Assembly: GCA_900319075.1 (NCBI GenBank)
Contig: ONMZ01000001.1
Span: 1-64,000, forward strand
DNA: 64,000 nt
Source of the DNA: an uncultured Eubacteriales bacterium
GTDB taxonomy: Bacteria > Bacillota > Clostridia > Oscillospirales > Ruminococcaceae
Direction of reading: 5' to 3'
Position 1 is the stretch's first letter, and the number at the start of each line of letters is the position of its first letter. This document shows positions 43,360-52,819 of this stretch, one piece after another. Both the position numbers and the translations under genes were made by a program. Under the pieces are notes generated by a model. The model ran no database searches. It was not told the origin of the DNA and worked only from the letters and a program-made list of their open reading frames with translations.

Positions 43360-43959
43360 TCAAGGTGTATCACTTAATATTTCGCTGATAACTTTATAAA
43401 ATGCCGAGCGGTCAACAAAAGAATTTATATAATCAATAAGTGACTTTGTACTCAAGCCCACCGGAATGGAAAGCTTTTTACAGATCTGCTTTCGCATACA
43501 AGAGCTGAATGGTTTTCCGCTTAGTCCAAGCTGATAAAATTCATTGGCAGTAATATAGTTTTCTTCGGGCAAGTCATTCTCAAGTATTCCGGATTTTTCA
43601 AAGACATTGCGAAGCACATCAACATCAATACCCTCGACCCCAAGCTTACCCTCTTTTGAGGCAATACTTTTGCGCTTTTCTTTGCCAAATATCTCAGGAA
43701 TATATAAATTAACGATCTTACCATCTGAAACTATACTCTTGATATGGTTTCTGATCTTCATCCCTGCATGATCAGAATCGGTGAGGATGATTATACCTGT
43801 ATTTGATGCATAGTGCCTTATCAAGTCAGCTTTGTTCTGATCGTTAAATATACCAAATCCGTTTGTACAGATTATTACAGCATCAACGACAGCGGAAAGC
43901 TTGATCTTATCGTATTTTCCTTCAACAATGATTGTTTGCCGTATTTTAAGTTTGTCCAT
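43360..43959 (-). CDS. rnmV: Toprim-domain ribonuclease M5-like protein
   Basis: Matures 5S rRNA in Firmicutes. About 199 residues: a Toprim domain with IIVEGKYDKIKL and IILTDSDHAGMKIR (the catalytic Glu and DxD), then a C-terminal DUF4093-like region. The ATG at 43959 has AAGGA about ten bases upstream; an earlier ATG at 43986 lies inside holA. RnmV is usually next to ksgA; here it is between holA and pyrB. Confidence 0.82.
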   Translation of the reverse strand: MDKLKIRQTIIVEGKYDKIKLSAVVDAVIICTNGFGIFNDQNKADLIRHYASNTGIIILTDSDHAGMKIRNHIKSIVSDGKIVNLYIPEIFGKEKRKSIASKEGKLGVEGIDVDVLRNVFEKSGILENDLPEENYITANEFYQLGLSGKPFSSCMRKQICKKLSIPVGLSTKSLIDYINSFVDRSAFYKVISEILSDTP

Positions 43960-43964
43960 TATTT

Positions 43965-45023
43965 TTAGTTCCTTAACGCCATACATCTGGCAATTCCTTG
44001 TTCAAGGGTGAGCATATCAGACGATTTCCCGGAAGAATGAGTCTTTAACGTCAGATCCGTATCCGAAAGAATTTCAAGGATACTCTTTATTCTGTTAAGT
44101 GAGATATTTGCACAGTCGTTATACATATTCTTAACAGCAAATTCTCTGTTTTTCGGATAATCAAAGTCGCTTACCACATCGCTGATATTTAAAGAGGAAG
44201 ATCTTGCCAGCTTAGCTCTGAGCATATCAGAAACTGAAAAGCTGATGATCCCAAGGATCTCAAAGGGTTCATAATTCTGCTGAGACAGTTCGTCAAGCCT
44301 TGCAAAAACAAGATCTGCCCTTGAACGTACAATATTCATGGCAAGAGAGTATCCGTCTGATTCAACGTGCTTAATGCATAAAAGGTCGATTGTTTCTTTT
44401 GTTATTTCTCCGGAGCCTGAATAATCGGCAAGCTTTTTAATTTCCTGCTTTACAAATGCTGTGTTACAAAGACAAAGTTCCGCAAGATATTCAGCGTTCT
44501 TTCTGGAGATAGAACAGCCAAGCTTATTGAGCTCACCTGCAATTGACCTTCCCATCTCATATGTGTTTTTAAGTGCAAAATCACACACACAGCCTATCTT
44601 ATTACAGAAATCACAAAACCGCTTGTTCTTATCTGTCAGATTTTTCTTATTCCTATACAGATCCGTCCCGGTAGCATAAATTATTACAGTTGTGCCGTCC
44701 TGTATGCTCTTCAATATTTTTCTTACAGCATCTGCATCGTCTTTATTGACGCTATCCATATTCAGATCGTTTATAGTAATTACGACCCTTTCAGCAAACA
44801 AAGGCAAAGCCTGTGCAGCATCGGCAAGCGCAGGGATATCAAGCTTTTTACCGTCGAACTTGTGCAGGTTCATAGCCTGTGCGTCAACCGGGCACAGACG
44901 TTTAACAAGCTTGTTTGTATATGCCTCTAAAGTGGAAACATCGTGTCCGTAAAAGTAGTAGACGCAATAAATATTATTTTCTCTTATTTCTTTACCAAGA
45001 GTAGTTGGCGAGAGCAAGCTCAT
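43965..45023 (-). CDS. holA: DNA polymerase III delta subunit
   Basis: Opens the sliding clamp within the clamp loader. 352 residues; the N-terminal domain has YYFYGHDVSTLEAYTNKL (about 20-37) and the central and C-terminal helical domains match the family (YSLAMNIVRSRADLVFARLDEL). The ATG at 45023 has AAGGAG eight bases upstream. It overlaps comEC, an order (comEC-holA) conserved in Firmicutes. Confidence 0.9.
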   Translation of the reverse strand: MSLLSPTTLGKEIRENNIYCVYYFYGHDVSTLEAYTNKLVKRLCPVDAQAMNLHKFDGKKLDIPALADAAQALPLFAERVVITINDLNMDSVNKDDADAVRKILKSIQDGTTVIIYATGTDLYRNKKNLTDKNKRFCDFCNKIGCVCDFALKNTYEMGRSIAGELNKLGCSISRKNAEYLAELCLCNTAFVKQEIKKLADYSGSGEITKETIDLLCIKHVESDGYSLAMNIVRSRADLVFARLDELSQQNYEPFEILGIISFSVSDMLRAKLARSSSLNISDVVSDFDYPKNREFAVKNMYNDCANISLNRIKSILEILSDTDLTLKTHSSGKSSDMLTLEQGIARCMALRN

Positions 45024-46998
45024 AATCAAGACTCCTTACCTTGTTGTCCTTGCCGGAATAATGAAGAGATCTTCCGTTTGTTATATAATTATCCTCTCCG
45101 ATGCACAATCGCTCGGGATAGAGTTTATATACTCTATCGTTTAATTTGATCTCAAAGCCATTGTCTATTTTCAAGACAGATACATCATCAAATTTTGCAT
45201 TATGTTTATCAGAAAGCACGACAGTGTTGGGAACATCATGATATAATTCCCCTGATGAATAGTATTTGTCTGCTTTTGGATAAAGCTTAGTACTATATTG
45301 CCCAACGGTATAATAGGGTTCAGATTTAATAAATACAGCATTAAGGTTTCTAATACCGTTTCTGCTGAGCACCCTTTCGCAGGCATCAGCGTATTTTCCC
45401 GAGCAGTCAAGGTCAAATATCAAAGCATTATCAGCGTAAGTCATGACAACAACTGAACTTTTCTTATTTGCAAATACAAACATCTCAACATTGTCAGATG
45501 ACAAAATAAGAAAAATGTTAGAACAAAAAACACACCCGAGGGTTCCGATACCCAGGATCGCTGCACTATATGTAAGCTTTCTGCTGATGCAGATAAAGAG
45601 TATCACCGCAGCACAGATAAATGTAACGATTAGTATAGAATAAACATTTGTCCCGGTAACATAAAGCAGTTTGAATTTAGAAAATTGCTCAACCACAGCC
45701 AGCACAATGCTTATAAGTTTAGAGGCGAGCCAAAGGAGCGGACTTGCAATAAAAGACATACACCCTGTTATGGCAACAATAAAACACAGAGCCAGCGCAA
45801 GTGTACACAACGGGATAAGCAGTATATTCAGTATTGGTGCAAGTACGGAAAAACCGCCAAAATAAACAAGGCATACCGGAGCTATAAGAAAACAAACTGA
45901 ACATGAAGTTATGATCGGTGAAAAAACTGTTCGTTTCCAGCCGCTCAGATCAAGCTTTCTGATAATAAACGGAGAAACCGCCCCGGCTGCAAAAGCAGCC
46001 GCAAAACTCATTAGCAGCGCCGGAGAATGGACACTATAAGGTTCAGATATGCAAAGGATAAGCCCTGCGATACCAAGAGAATTTGCACAGTCACTTTTTC
46101 TCAGGAACAGATCACCTGCAAACACCAAAGTCATCATAACAGCACTTCTTATGACCGAAATGCTCATTCCGGCAAATATAACGAAAGACCACGTTATGAT
46201 AAGTATCAAAACAGTTTTCAAACGCTTTGTTTTAATAAAGATACCAAGTAATGCGCCCACAAAAGAAGTAATGATCACAAGATGTGTTCCCGAAACGGCA
46301 AAGATATGCCCGATTCCGCTGCGGTATAGCATATTCTTTGTTGCCGGTTCTATTTCACTTTTATCGCCGCATATCATTGCTCCCAGTAAGCCGGACTCAT
46401 CATATGTACCATATTGTTTTAAAGTTGAAAAAACATAATCGCTGTAATTCCTTATATTTTTAAACAAGAAATTTTCATTCTCGTTTTGAGATTCAACCTG
46501 AGCAGTTCCGACGCCTTTAAGGAAGACTCCTGCGGAAAGGCAGTTCTTTTCGGATAGAAAATTATAATTGTCCTTGAGCTTTACAACCTTACCGGTAACA
46601 CGGACCTTATCATAATACTCGTAATCATCATCATTTACAAGAAATGATATCTTTGTATAACGGCTTCCTACTTTTGTTTTTAGAGTTAGAAAACCCTGAC
46701 CATGACCAATATAATCATAGTCGTATATATACCCGCTGAAAGTGACTGTCTTATTATCGTAAGAACATATTTTATCATAAACAAAGTGAGTGTACGCAGC
46801 ACAGTACACGGTTGCAAGAACAAAGCATGACCCACAGACAATAAAATACCGCCTGATATTTTTAAATACAAGTGCAAAGATCGTACATATCATCCCCACA
46901 CTTAAAGCAAAAATCCACCAGAGCTTTATATCAAACAGGTTTGCCAGAAACAGACCTGACATGAAAGATATTGCACACCAAAACCCCTTGCGAACCAT
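44992..46998 (-). CDS. comEC: ComEC/Rec2-family DNA uptake channel with degenerate C-terminal domain
   Basis: The membrane channel for transforming DNA. 668 residues: two or three N-terminal helices, an OB-like segment (about 80-170), then the competence domain with SGTHLVIITSFVGALLGIF and SVIRSAVMMTLVFAGD and several helices. The C-terminal region (about 500-668) occupies the place of the metallo-beta-lactamase domain but shows no HxHxDH motif. GAGGTGAT precedes the ATG. No comEA or comGA is seen in the window. Confidence 0.88.
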   Translation of the reverse strand: MVRKGFWCAISFMSGLFLANLFDIKLWWIFALSVGMICTIFALVFKNIRRYFIVCGSCFVLATVYCAAYTHFVYDKICSYDNKTVTFSGYIYDYDYIGHGQGFLTLKTKVGSRYTKISFLVNDDDYEYYDKVRVTGKVVKLKDNYNFLSEKNCLSAGVFLKGVGTAQVESQNENENFLFKNIRNYSDYVFSTLKQYGTYDESGLLGAMICGDKSEIEPATKNMLYRSGIGHIFAVSGTHLVIITSFVGALLGIFIKTKRLKTVLILIITWSFVIFAGMSISVIRSAVMMTLVFAGDLFLRKSDCANSLGIAGLILCISEPYSVHSPALLMSFAAAFAAGAVSPFIIRKLDLSGWKRTVFSPIITSCSVCFLIAPVCLVYFGGFSVLAPILNILLIPLCTLALALCFIVAITGCMSFIASPLLWLASKLISIVLAVVEQFSKFKLLYVTGTNVYSILIVTFICAAVILFICISRKLTYSAAILGIGTLGCVFCSNIFLILSSDNVEMFVFANKKSSVVVMTYADNALIFDLDCSGKYADACERVLSRNGIRNLNAVFIKSEPYYTVGQYSTKLYPKADKYYSSGELYHDVPNTVVLSDKHNAKFDDVSVLKIDNGFEIKLNDRVYKLYPERLCIGEDNYITNGRSLHYSGKDNKVRSLDYELALANYSW

Positions 46999-47066
46999 TT
47001 GATCACCTCAAAGGGAAATAAGTCATTTTATAAACATATGGGCGGATGTATCTCCGCCCGTAAATA

Positions 47067-47408
47067 TCAGCCCGCAGGCCACTCAAAAGGTCTGCCCGCA
47101 AGAAGATGAAAGTGTATGTGGAATACGCTTTGTCCAGCCTGTTCTCCACAATTGGAAACGACCCTGAACCCGTCTTTCAGATCAAGTTCCTTGGCAAGCT
47201 TTGCTATTACCTCATATATATGTGCTATAATCGCACTGTTTTCTGATGTTACCTCGTCAAGCTTTGAGATATGTTGTTTTGGAATACAAAGATAGTGTAT
47301 AGGCGCTGTAGGAGCGATATCTTCAAAAACGTATACCGTGTCGTCTTCGTATATTTTTTTGGAGGGTATTTCTCCGGCAACAATTTTACAAAACAGACAA
47401 TCGTTCAT
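47067..47408 (-). CDS. HIT-family nucleotide hydrolase/transferase
   Basis: 113 residues of the HINT branch. The catalytic triad motif is HIHFHLLAG (about 98-106), and CLFCKIVAGEIPSKKIYEDD is the typical start. It probably hydrolyses AMP-linked substrates. It lies 21 bases downstream of alaS and is likely co-transcribed. Confidence 0.92.
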   Translation of the reverse strand: MNDCLFCKIVAGEIPSKKIYEDDTVYVFEDIAPTAPIHYLCIPKQHISKLDEVTSENSAIIAHIYEVIAKLAKELDLKDGFRVVSNCGEQAGQSVFHIHFHLLAGRPFEWPAG

Positions 47409-47429
47409 TTATATACCTTCTTTCAGTTC

Positions 47430-50087
47430 TTATTTAACAAACTCCGAAACAATTTCATTTACCTGTGCAAGAGCTTCGTCGATCTTGAATTTATCACCAA
47501 CACCCGCCATTGCACAATCCGGCTTTCCGCCGCCTTTTCCGCCTGTAAGCGCAGCAACTTTACCAACTATCTTACCGCAATGAGCACCCTTTGAAACTGC
47601 ATTTTTTCCGGCTGCGGCAACAAGGTTTGCCTTTTCGCCGCTGACACCTGCGATAACCACCACAACGTCATCAAAGCGTGATCTTATATCCTCTGCCATT
47701 TTCTTAAGTGAATCCGGCCTTATATTTGAAAGCATTGCAGTTGCAACCTTGACGCCGTTGACATCAGCTGTACTTTCAAGAATAGTTTTGGAGCGCAGGG
47801 AATTGATGCTTGACTGCAGCTCGTCACGTTCTTTTTCAAGATCCTTGACCTCCTGCATAACGGCTGAGCATCTCTTCACAAGTTCAAATGGGTTTGCAGT
47901 TTTAAGGATCGCCGCAGCTTTCCTTATTTCTTCAGAATGTTCGGCTACGAGCTTTAATACTCCTCTGCCGGTCACACCCTCTATTCTTCTCACACCGCTT
48001 GCAACAGAAGCTTCTGAAACGATCTTGAACAGACCGATCCTCGATGTATTGTCTACGTGTGTGCCACCGCAGAATTCTCTCGAAGCGACCTCATTATCAT
48101 CGCCCATAGTTACAACTCTGACTGTTTCGCCGTACTTTTCACCGAACAAAGCCATTGCTCCAAGTTTTTCAGCTTCTTTGATCGGCATTTCTTTCATTTC
48201 CACATCAAGGCCTTTAAGAATATTGGCATTGACCAGAGATTCAACCCTTAACTTTTCTTCATCGGTCATAGCCGAGAAATGAGAAAAGTCAAATCTCACT
48301 CTTTCTGCATCAACAAGCTGACCGGCCTGATGAACGTGATCTCCAAGGACCTCACGCAACGCAGCCTGGAGAAGATGTGCGGCGCTATGATTTCTCATAA
48401 TATCGTTTCTGTTCCTTTTATCAACGTGCAATTCGACCTTCTGTCCGACACTGAGTGCGCCCTCGGTGACCTTGATCTTATGGGCAAACTTTCCTGCAAC
48501 AACTTTCTGTACATCAAGCACCTCTGCTTTGCCGCTTACGGTAGAGATAACGCCCTTATCGCCTACCTGTCCGCCGCTTTCAGCATAGAAAGGTGTTTCA
48601 CCGCAAACCATATAGACCTCACTGCCTACACCTGCATCTTCAATAAGCTCATCATCAGTAGCAAGGTATTTGATCTCACTTTCGCCATTGAGCGTATCAT
48701 AACCTGTGAAAGTGGTAGAAAAAGTCTTATCCATTTTATGGAAAACGGTTTCGTCAGCACCCATATATTTAGAGCCGCCTCTTGCAGTTCTTGCAGTTTC
48801 TCTCTGTTTATCCATGCAGGCATTGTAGCCTTCTTCATCAACGGACATACCCTTTTCTTCAAGTATCTCTCTTGTAAGGTCTATTGGGAAACCGTAGGTA
48901 TCGGAAAGTTTGAAGCAGCTTTCTCCATCAAGCACTTTCTTTCCGTTTGAATTCATTTCCTCGATATATTCATCAAGTATCTTCATTCCACGGTCGATTG
49001 TTGAATTAAAGTTCTTTTCCTCGGTAGTAAGTACCTTAACGATGTAGTCATACTTTTCTTCAAGCTCATTGTACTCGCATTTATTGCAGTCAACAACTGT
49101 CTTAACGATATCCTTGAGGAACATTCCGTTGATGCCCAGCAGTTTGCCGTGACGAACTGCACGTCTGAGCAGTCTTCTCATAACGTATCCCCTGCCTTCA
49201 TTTGAAGGCAGGACGCCGTCGGAAGCAAGGAATGTTACCGAACGGATATGATCGGTAATAACTCTGATCGAAACGTCTTTTTTATATTCCTTGCCGTACT
49301 CACAGCCTGCGATCTCGCACACCTTATCTCTGATAGCCTTGACGGTATCAACATCAAAGATAGAATCAACGCCCTGCATAAGAGCAGCAAGTCTTTCAAG
49401 GCCCATACCTGTGTCGATATTCTTTTGTTTCAAAGGAGTATAGGTTCCGTCCTCGTGTCTTTCAAACTGTGTGAAAACAAGGTTCCAGAACTCCATATAT
49501 CTGTCGCAATCGCAGCCTACCGTACAATCAGGTTTACCGCATCCGTACTCCTCACCACGATCAAAATAGATCTCCGAGCAGGGACCACAGGGACCGTCTG
49601 TTCCTGCTTCCCAGAAATTGTCTTCCTTGCCCATGCGGAAAATATGATCCATAGGTACACCGACTTTTTCGTGCCAGATCTTTTCGGCTTCGTCATCATC
49701 TTCGTATACAGAGATATACAGTCTTTCCTTTGGAAGCTTCAGCACCTCCGTAACATACTCCCACGCCCAGGCAATAGCCTCGTCTTTAAAATAATCTCCA
49801 AAGGAGAAATTACCCAGCATTTCAAAATATGTACCATGCCTTGCTGTCTTACCGACATTCTCGATATCGCCTGTTCTGATACATTTCTGGCAGGTAGTCA
49901 TTCTTGTTCTGGGCGGTACCTCCTGACCTGTAAAATATGGCTTCAGCGGTGCCATACCTGCAACAATAAGCAAAAGACTGTTATCATTCTGCGGTACCAG
50001 CGGATAGCTCTTGTGCCGCAGACAGTTTTTGCTTTCAAAGAATTTCAGATACGATTCTCTCAGATCATTCAGACTTGTCCATTCCAT
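47430..50087 (-). CDS. alaS: Alanyl-tRNA synthetase
   Basis: 885 residues. The class II catalytic core (1-460) has LVAGMAPLKPYFTGQ and DTGMGLERLA; the editing domain has HSAAHLLQAAL and the zinc Cys/His in CGGTHVDN; the C terminus is the DHHA1-type Gly-rich domain (KVAALTGGKGGGKPDCAMAG). Transcription comes from the T-box leader at 50420-50650, through the CPCC gene one base upstream. Confidence 0.96.
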   Translation of the reverse strand: MEWTSLNDLRESYLKFFESKNCLRHKSYPLVPQNDNSLLLIVAGMAPLKPYFTGQEVPPRTRMTTCQKCIRTGDIENVGKTARHGTYFEMLGNFSFGDYFKDEAIAWAWEYVTEVLKLPKERLYISVYEDDDEAEKIWHEKVGVPMDHIFRMGKEDNFWEAGTDGPCGPCSEIYFDRGEEYGCGKPDCTVGCDCDRYMEFWNLVFTQFERHEDGTYTPLKQKNIDTGMGLERLAALMQGVDSIFDVDTVKAIRDKVCEIAGCEYGKEYKKDVSIRVITDHIRSVTFLASDGVLPSNEGRGYVMRRLLRRAVRHGKLLGINGMFLKDIVKTVVDCNKCEYNELEEKYDYIVKVLTTEEKNFNSTIDRGMKILDEYIEEMNSNGKKVLDGESCFKLSDTYGFPIDLTREILEEKGMSVDEEGYNACMDKQRETARTARGGSKYMGADETVFHKMDKTFSTTFTGYDTLNGESEIKYLATDDELIEDAGVGSEVYMVCGETPFYAESGGQVGDKGVISTVSGKAEVLDVQKVVAGKFAHKIKVTEGALSVGQKVELHVDKRNRNDIMRNHSAAHLLQAALREVLGDHVHQAGQLVDAERVRFDFSHFSAMTDEEKLRVESLVNANILKGLDVEMKEMPIKEAEKLGAMALFGEKYGETVRVVTMGDDNEVASREFCGGTHVDNTSRIGLFKIVSEASVASGVRRIEGVTGRGVLKLVAEHSEEIRKAAAILKTANPFELVKRCSAVMQEVKDLEKERDELQSSINSLRSKTILESTADVNGVKVATAMLSNIRPDSLKKMAEDIRSRFDDVVVVIAGVSGEKANLVAAAGKNAVSKGAHCGKIVGKVAALTGGKGGGKPDCAMAGVGDKFKIDEALAQVNEIVSEFVK

Positions 50088-50088
50088 T

Positions 50089-50364
50089 TTATTTTCCTCC
50101 GTTTTTATAAAGAAGCTTTATATTATCATCAGTTACTTCTGTTCTCAAAGGTTTTCTGACCTTCTTGACGTACTGTTTATCATAAGCTCCGTATTTTATA
50201 TAGTTTCTGCGTGCCTGCACAATAGTAAGTCCGCTGTTCCAATCATTGACAACAGATTCGTCATATTCTCCGTCATCTTCCCAATAGCACACCGGGCAAA
50301 CATCAAGGTCGCCTCGACCATTCAATGTGCGGCAAAAACAAACAGGACATAGGTATTTTTTCAT
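50089..50364 (-). CDS. CPCC-type cysteine-rich protein
   Basis: 91 residues beginning KKYLCPVCFCRTL, with CPVCYWEDDGE after it, the pattern of the CPCC domain (Cys pairs likely binding metal). The rest is basic and helical. Its stop and the alaS start are one base apart, and it is the first gene after the T-box terminator, so it responds to the same uncharged tRNA. Function is unknown. Confidence 0.8.
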   Translation of the reverse strand: MKKYLCPVCFCRTLNGRGDLDVCPVCYWEDDGEYDESVVNDWNSGLTIVQARRNYIKYGAYDKQYVKKVRKPLRTEVTDDNIKLLYKNGGK

Positions 50365-50419
50365 AAATAAACCCCATTTTATACTTTACATTGTCAGAAA
50401 TTCTGAATAAAATAATAAA

Positions 50420-50650
50420 AAATGCTCCGCCCCAAAACATGGGACGAAGCAATTACTCCGTGTTACCACCCAAATTGCCTTTTCAGATCGAAAAAGCCGC
50501 TCAAAGCCCTTAACGCAGGCGTACGTCACTGTTTTCACAGCGCAGCTCAGGTAAGCCACCGAACCAAACGCAAGGACTTACACCAAACGTCCTCTCTCTG
50601 TACCGCCCGGTAATCGGATAATTCCGTCAACGCTTTCCGCTATAATAATG
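50420..50650 (-). promoter_or_regulatory. T-box riboswitch leader for the CPCC gene and alaS
   Basis: On the minus strand the conserved T-box antiterminator sequence GGGTGGTAACACGGAG is at 50456-50471. The competing terminator stem is GCTTCGTCCC (50441-50450) with GGGGCGGAGC (50424-50433), followed by T-rich sequence. Stem I has an AGAGAG bulge and a GGTGTAAG distal loop. A candidate GCU (Ala) specifier lies at 50544-50546 within TGAGCTG, fitting alaS control. Confidence 0.88.
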
Positions 50651-50655
50651 TAATT

Positions 50656-50684
50656 ATTATAATACACCCACGCAGATTTGTCAA
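50656..50684 (-). promoter_or_regulatory. Promoter of the T-box leader
   Basis: Minus-strand TTGACA (50679-50684), 17 bases, TATAAT (50656-50661). Confidence 0.8.
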
Positions 50685-50704
50685 GGTTTACGGAAAATTA
50701 TACA

Positions 50705-50733
50705 TTGAAATTTAATACAAAAGATGGTATAAT
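50705..50733 (+). promoter_or_regulatory. Promoter of rlmA
   Basis: TTGAAA (50705-50710), 17 bases, TATAAT (50728-50733), divergent from the T-box promoter. It places transcription start near 50740 and excludes upstream start codons. Confidence 0.7.
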
Positions 50734-50767
50734 GCATAGAGTACAAACAGAAGGGACTTGCCGGATA

Positions 50768-51592
50768 ATGTATATATGTCCAATATGCAGAAAAAAACTG
50801 AAAAAGCTTGATAAAACATGGCACTGTCAAAACGGACACAGTTTTGATATTTCCCGAAAAGGGTATGTAAATCTGCTTACAACAAAAAAACGTAATCCCG
50901 GTAAAAGCGGTGACAATCCTGAAATGGTCAGAGCACGAACTATGTTTCTTGACAAGGGGTATTATCATAAACTTGCACAGGAGATCAGATGCATCGCACA
51001 GAGCTTAACCAACAATATAGATAATCCTGTTATAATAGACAGCGGCTGCGGCGAGGGTTATTACACTTGTGAAACTGCAAAAATTGAAAATGCAAGTATT
51101 TATGGGATCGACATATCAAAGCACGCTATTGATCACTGCATGAGCAGAGTTCATCTAAAGGAGATCAAAAATTGTGAGTTTGCAGTAGCATCTTCATTTG
51201 AGCTCCCCTTTCGTGATGGATTTGCAGATCTGATCATAAGCATCTTTGCACCGGTTTCAAACGACGAGTATTCAAGGGTGCTAAAAAACGGCAAAAAGCT
51301 GATCGTTGTCTCTCCATCACCAAAGCATCTTATAGAACTCAAAAGCATTTTGTATAATGAACCATATGAAAATAAGCCGAATGTATATGGTCTGAACAAG
51401 TTTAAGCTTTTGCAGGAATCTTTTTTGGAGTACAGCTGTCAGTTAAACTCAAACGAGGATATACTTCATCTTTTTTCCATGACCCCATATTATTACAAAA
51501 CTCCTGCCGAAGGGGTCAAAAAGCTTGAAGAGCTGAATTATTTGCAAGTAACCTTCGGATTTTCCATAAGAGTATATGAAAAGACCATCTGA
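50768..51592 (+). CDS. rlmA: 23S rRNA (guanine) methyltransferase, RlmA family
   Basis: N1-methylates a guanine in 23S rRNA helix 35 (G745 or G748 type). About 274 residues; an N-terminal zinc finger CPICRKKL...WHCQNGHSFD is followed by RKGYVNLL and a SAM domain with VIIDSGCGEGYYT. The ATG at 50768 is downstream of the mapped promoter, with AAGGGA about 11 bases before it. Upstream in-frame codons lie in the promoter. Confidence 0.88.
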   Translation: MYICPICRKKLKKLDKTWHCQNGHSFDISRKGYVNLLTTKKRNPGKSGDNPEMVRARTMFLDKGYYHKLAQEIRCIAQSLTNNIDNPVIIDSGCGEGYYTCETAKIENASIYGIDISKHAIDHCMSRVHLKEIKNCEFAVASSFELPFRDGFADLIISIFAPVSNDEYSRVLKNGKKLIVVSPSPKHLIELKSILYNEPYENKPNVYGLNKFKLLQESFLEYSCQLNSNEDILHLFSMTPYYYKTPAEGVKKLEELNYLQVTFGFSIRVYEKTI

Positions 51593-51604
51593 GCTAAGAC
51601 TTTA

Positions 51605-52051
51605 TCATGAAGCCCTTTTGCTGTTTCTTTTATTCAGCGATGCAAATATCGGATAATTCTTTTCCCTGAATATTTTAAGCCGCATCCATTCGTCAAAAAT
51701 TATCCCCACGAAAGACAGAGTGTACCACGCCAAGGAATACAAAAGACATATTTGTCCGTCAATGTTAAAAGCGGCGGAAGAATAATTCCATATATGCATA
51801 TTTAAGGTCCTGTTAAGTATTTCACCTGTCAAAAATTCACCGGACAGGATAAAGAATGAAGATATCAATAAAGCGGTATTAAGACCCATACCTTTTCGTC
51901 TTTCATCATTAAGCAGATGGATTATCACCAGACAGATCCCACCTGCTACTCCCATTGAGATATAAGTATATCCACGAGAAAAAATCTCAATTGCGCCGTA
52001 TGAAAATCCTCCGAAAAAATAGACTGTTACAAGCTTGCCAAACGCCTTCAT
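51605..52051 (-). CDS. Membrane protein of the putative ABC-transporter type IV family
   Basis: About 148 residues with four hydrophobic segments. The motifs FFGGFSYGAIEIFSRGYTYIS, GEFLTGEILNRTLNMHIWNY and SLAWYTLSF match the small polytopic family annotated as putative ABC-transporter type IV. The ATG at 52051 is chosen because residues upstream of it are not conserved-looking; an earlier start at 52090 exists. No ATPase gene is adjacent. Confidence 0.75.
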   Translation of the reverse strand: MKAFGKLVTVYFFGGFSYGAIEIFSRGYTYISMGVAGGICLVIIHLLNDERRKGMGLNTALLISSFFILSGEFLTGEILNRTLNMHIWNYSSAAFNIDGQICLLYSLAWYTLSFVGIIFDEWMRLKIFREKNYPIFASLNKRNSKRAS

Positions 52052-52118
52052 ACCATCACATCCATAAGCATATATAATTATATTGCACATTATTTAAGCG
52101 TTTAAACAGAAAAAAAAT

Positions 52119-52149
52119 AAAGCTGCCGAACTTTAAGGCAGCTTTTTTT
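52119..52149 (-). terminator. Terminator after the bPH-domain gene
   Basis: AAAGCTGCC (52119-52127) pairs with GGCAGCTTT (52137-52145), with A/T runs on both sides, so it can work in both directions. It overlaps the 3' end of the bPH gene by two bases. Confidence 0.75.
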
Positions 52150-52801
52150 ACATTCTTCCCTTGTACCTGGTTTGGTATCCGTGATTTTCCGCCGGGCGAA
52201 GATCGTTAGGATACATCGTATCAGCATAGACATCTGTCTGAAGCTGCTTTATCATAGAAAAGACTTCCTGATATTCTGATATATCGCTTATAGTAAGTCC
52301 ACGAAGCGAAGAATTATTAGTACTGTTATTATAGGTCATAAAATTAGTTCCGCTCATCACCACGTCGCCAACGCCAAACATCTGGTCAAAAATTCCACGG
52401 TGGATATTAACGTTTGACAGTTCTGCAAAGGGTTTCATCTGACAGTTGTATGTAAAAACTCCGCCGGATATATATACACCTCTGTCGGTGATGATGTACT
52501 CGGTATTCCTGTATTTTCTGAATGACAAAAGCACACCTGAAAGATATATCCACACTGGCATCAGATGAAAGGCAAAAAACACAAAGATAAAACCTCCGAT
52601 CCCGTTTCCGCTGCCATTGTCATCGGGTGCTTTATTCATCATTACAATAAATCCAATATCAAAGGCAGCCCATATAAGAGCAAAGAAAAGCATGGGATTA
52701 AAAATACATTCAAATATAAAGCATTTCTTTTGAGGCTTGCCTCGCCACAGGACCTGTTCTCCCTGGCTTACCATTGATTCAAGATCGCTTCTCGTCGCCA
52801 T
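52148..52801 (-). CDS. Membrane protein with bacterial PH-like domain
   Basis: 217 residues. EQVLWRGKPQKK opens the protein, two helices lie at about 30-55 and 68-95, and RNTEYIITDRGVYISGG followed by ELSNVNIHRGIFDQMFGVGDVV is the bPH_2 (YdbS-like) pattern. GGGAGAG precedes the ATG. It is 18 bases after the 52820 gene in an apparent two-gene unit. Function is unknown. Confidence 0.82.
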   Translation of the reverse strand: MATRSDLESMVSQGEQVLWRGKPQKKCFIFECIFNPMLFFALIWAAFDIGFIVMMNKAPDDNGSGNGIGGFIFVFFAFHLMPVWIYLSGVLLSFRKYRNTEYIITDRGVYISGGVFTYNCQMKPFAELSNVNIHRGIFDQMFGVGDVVMSGTNFMTYNNSTNNSSLRGLTISDISEYQEVFSMIKQLQTDVYADTMYPNDLRPAENHGYQTRYKGRM

Positions 52802-52819
52802 ATTATCACTCTCCCTGAA

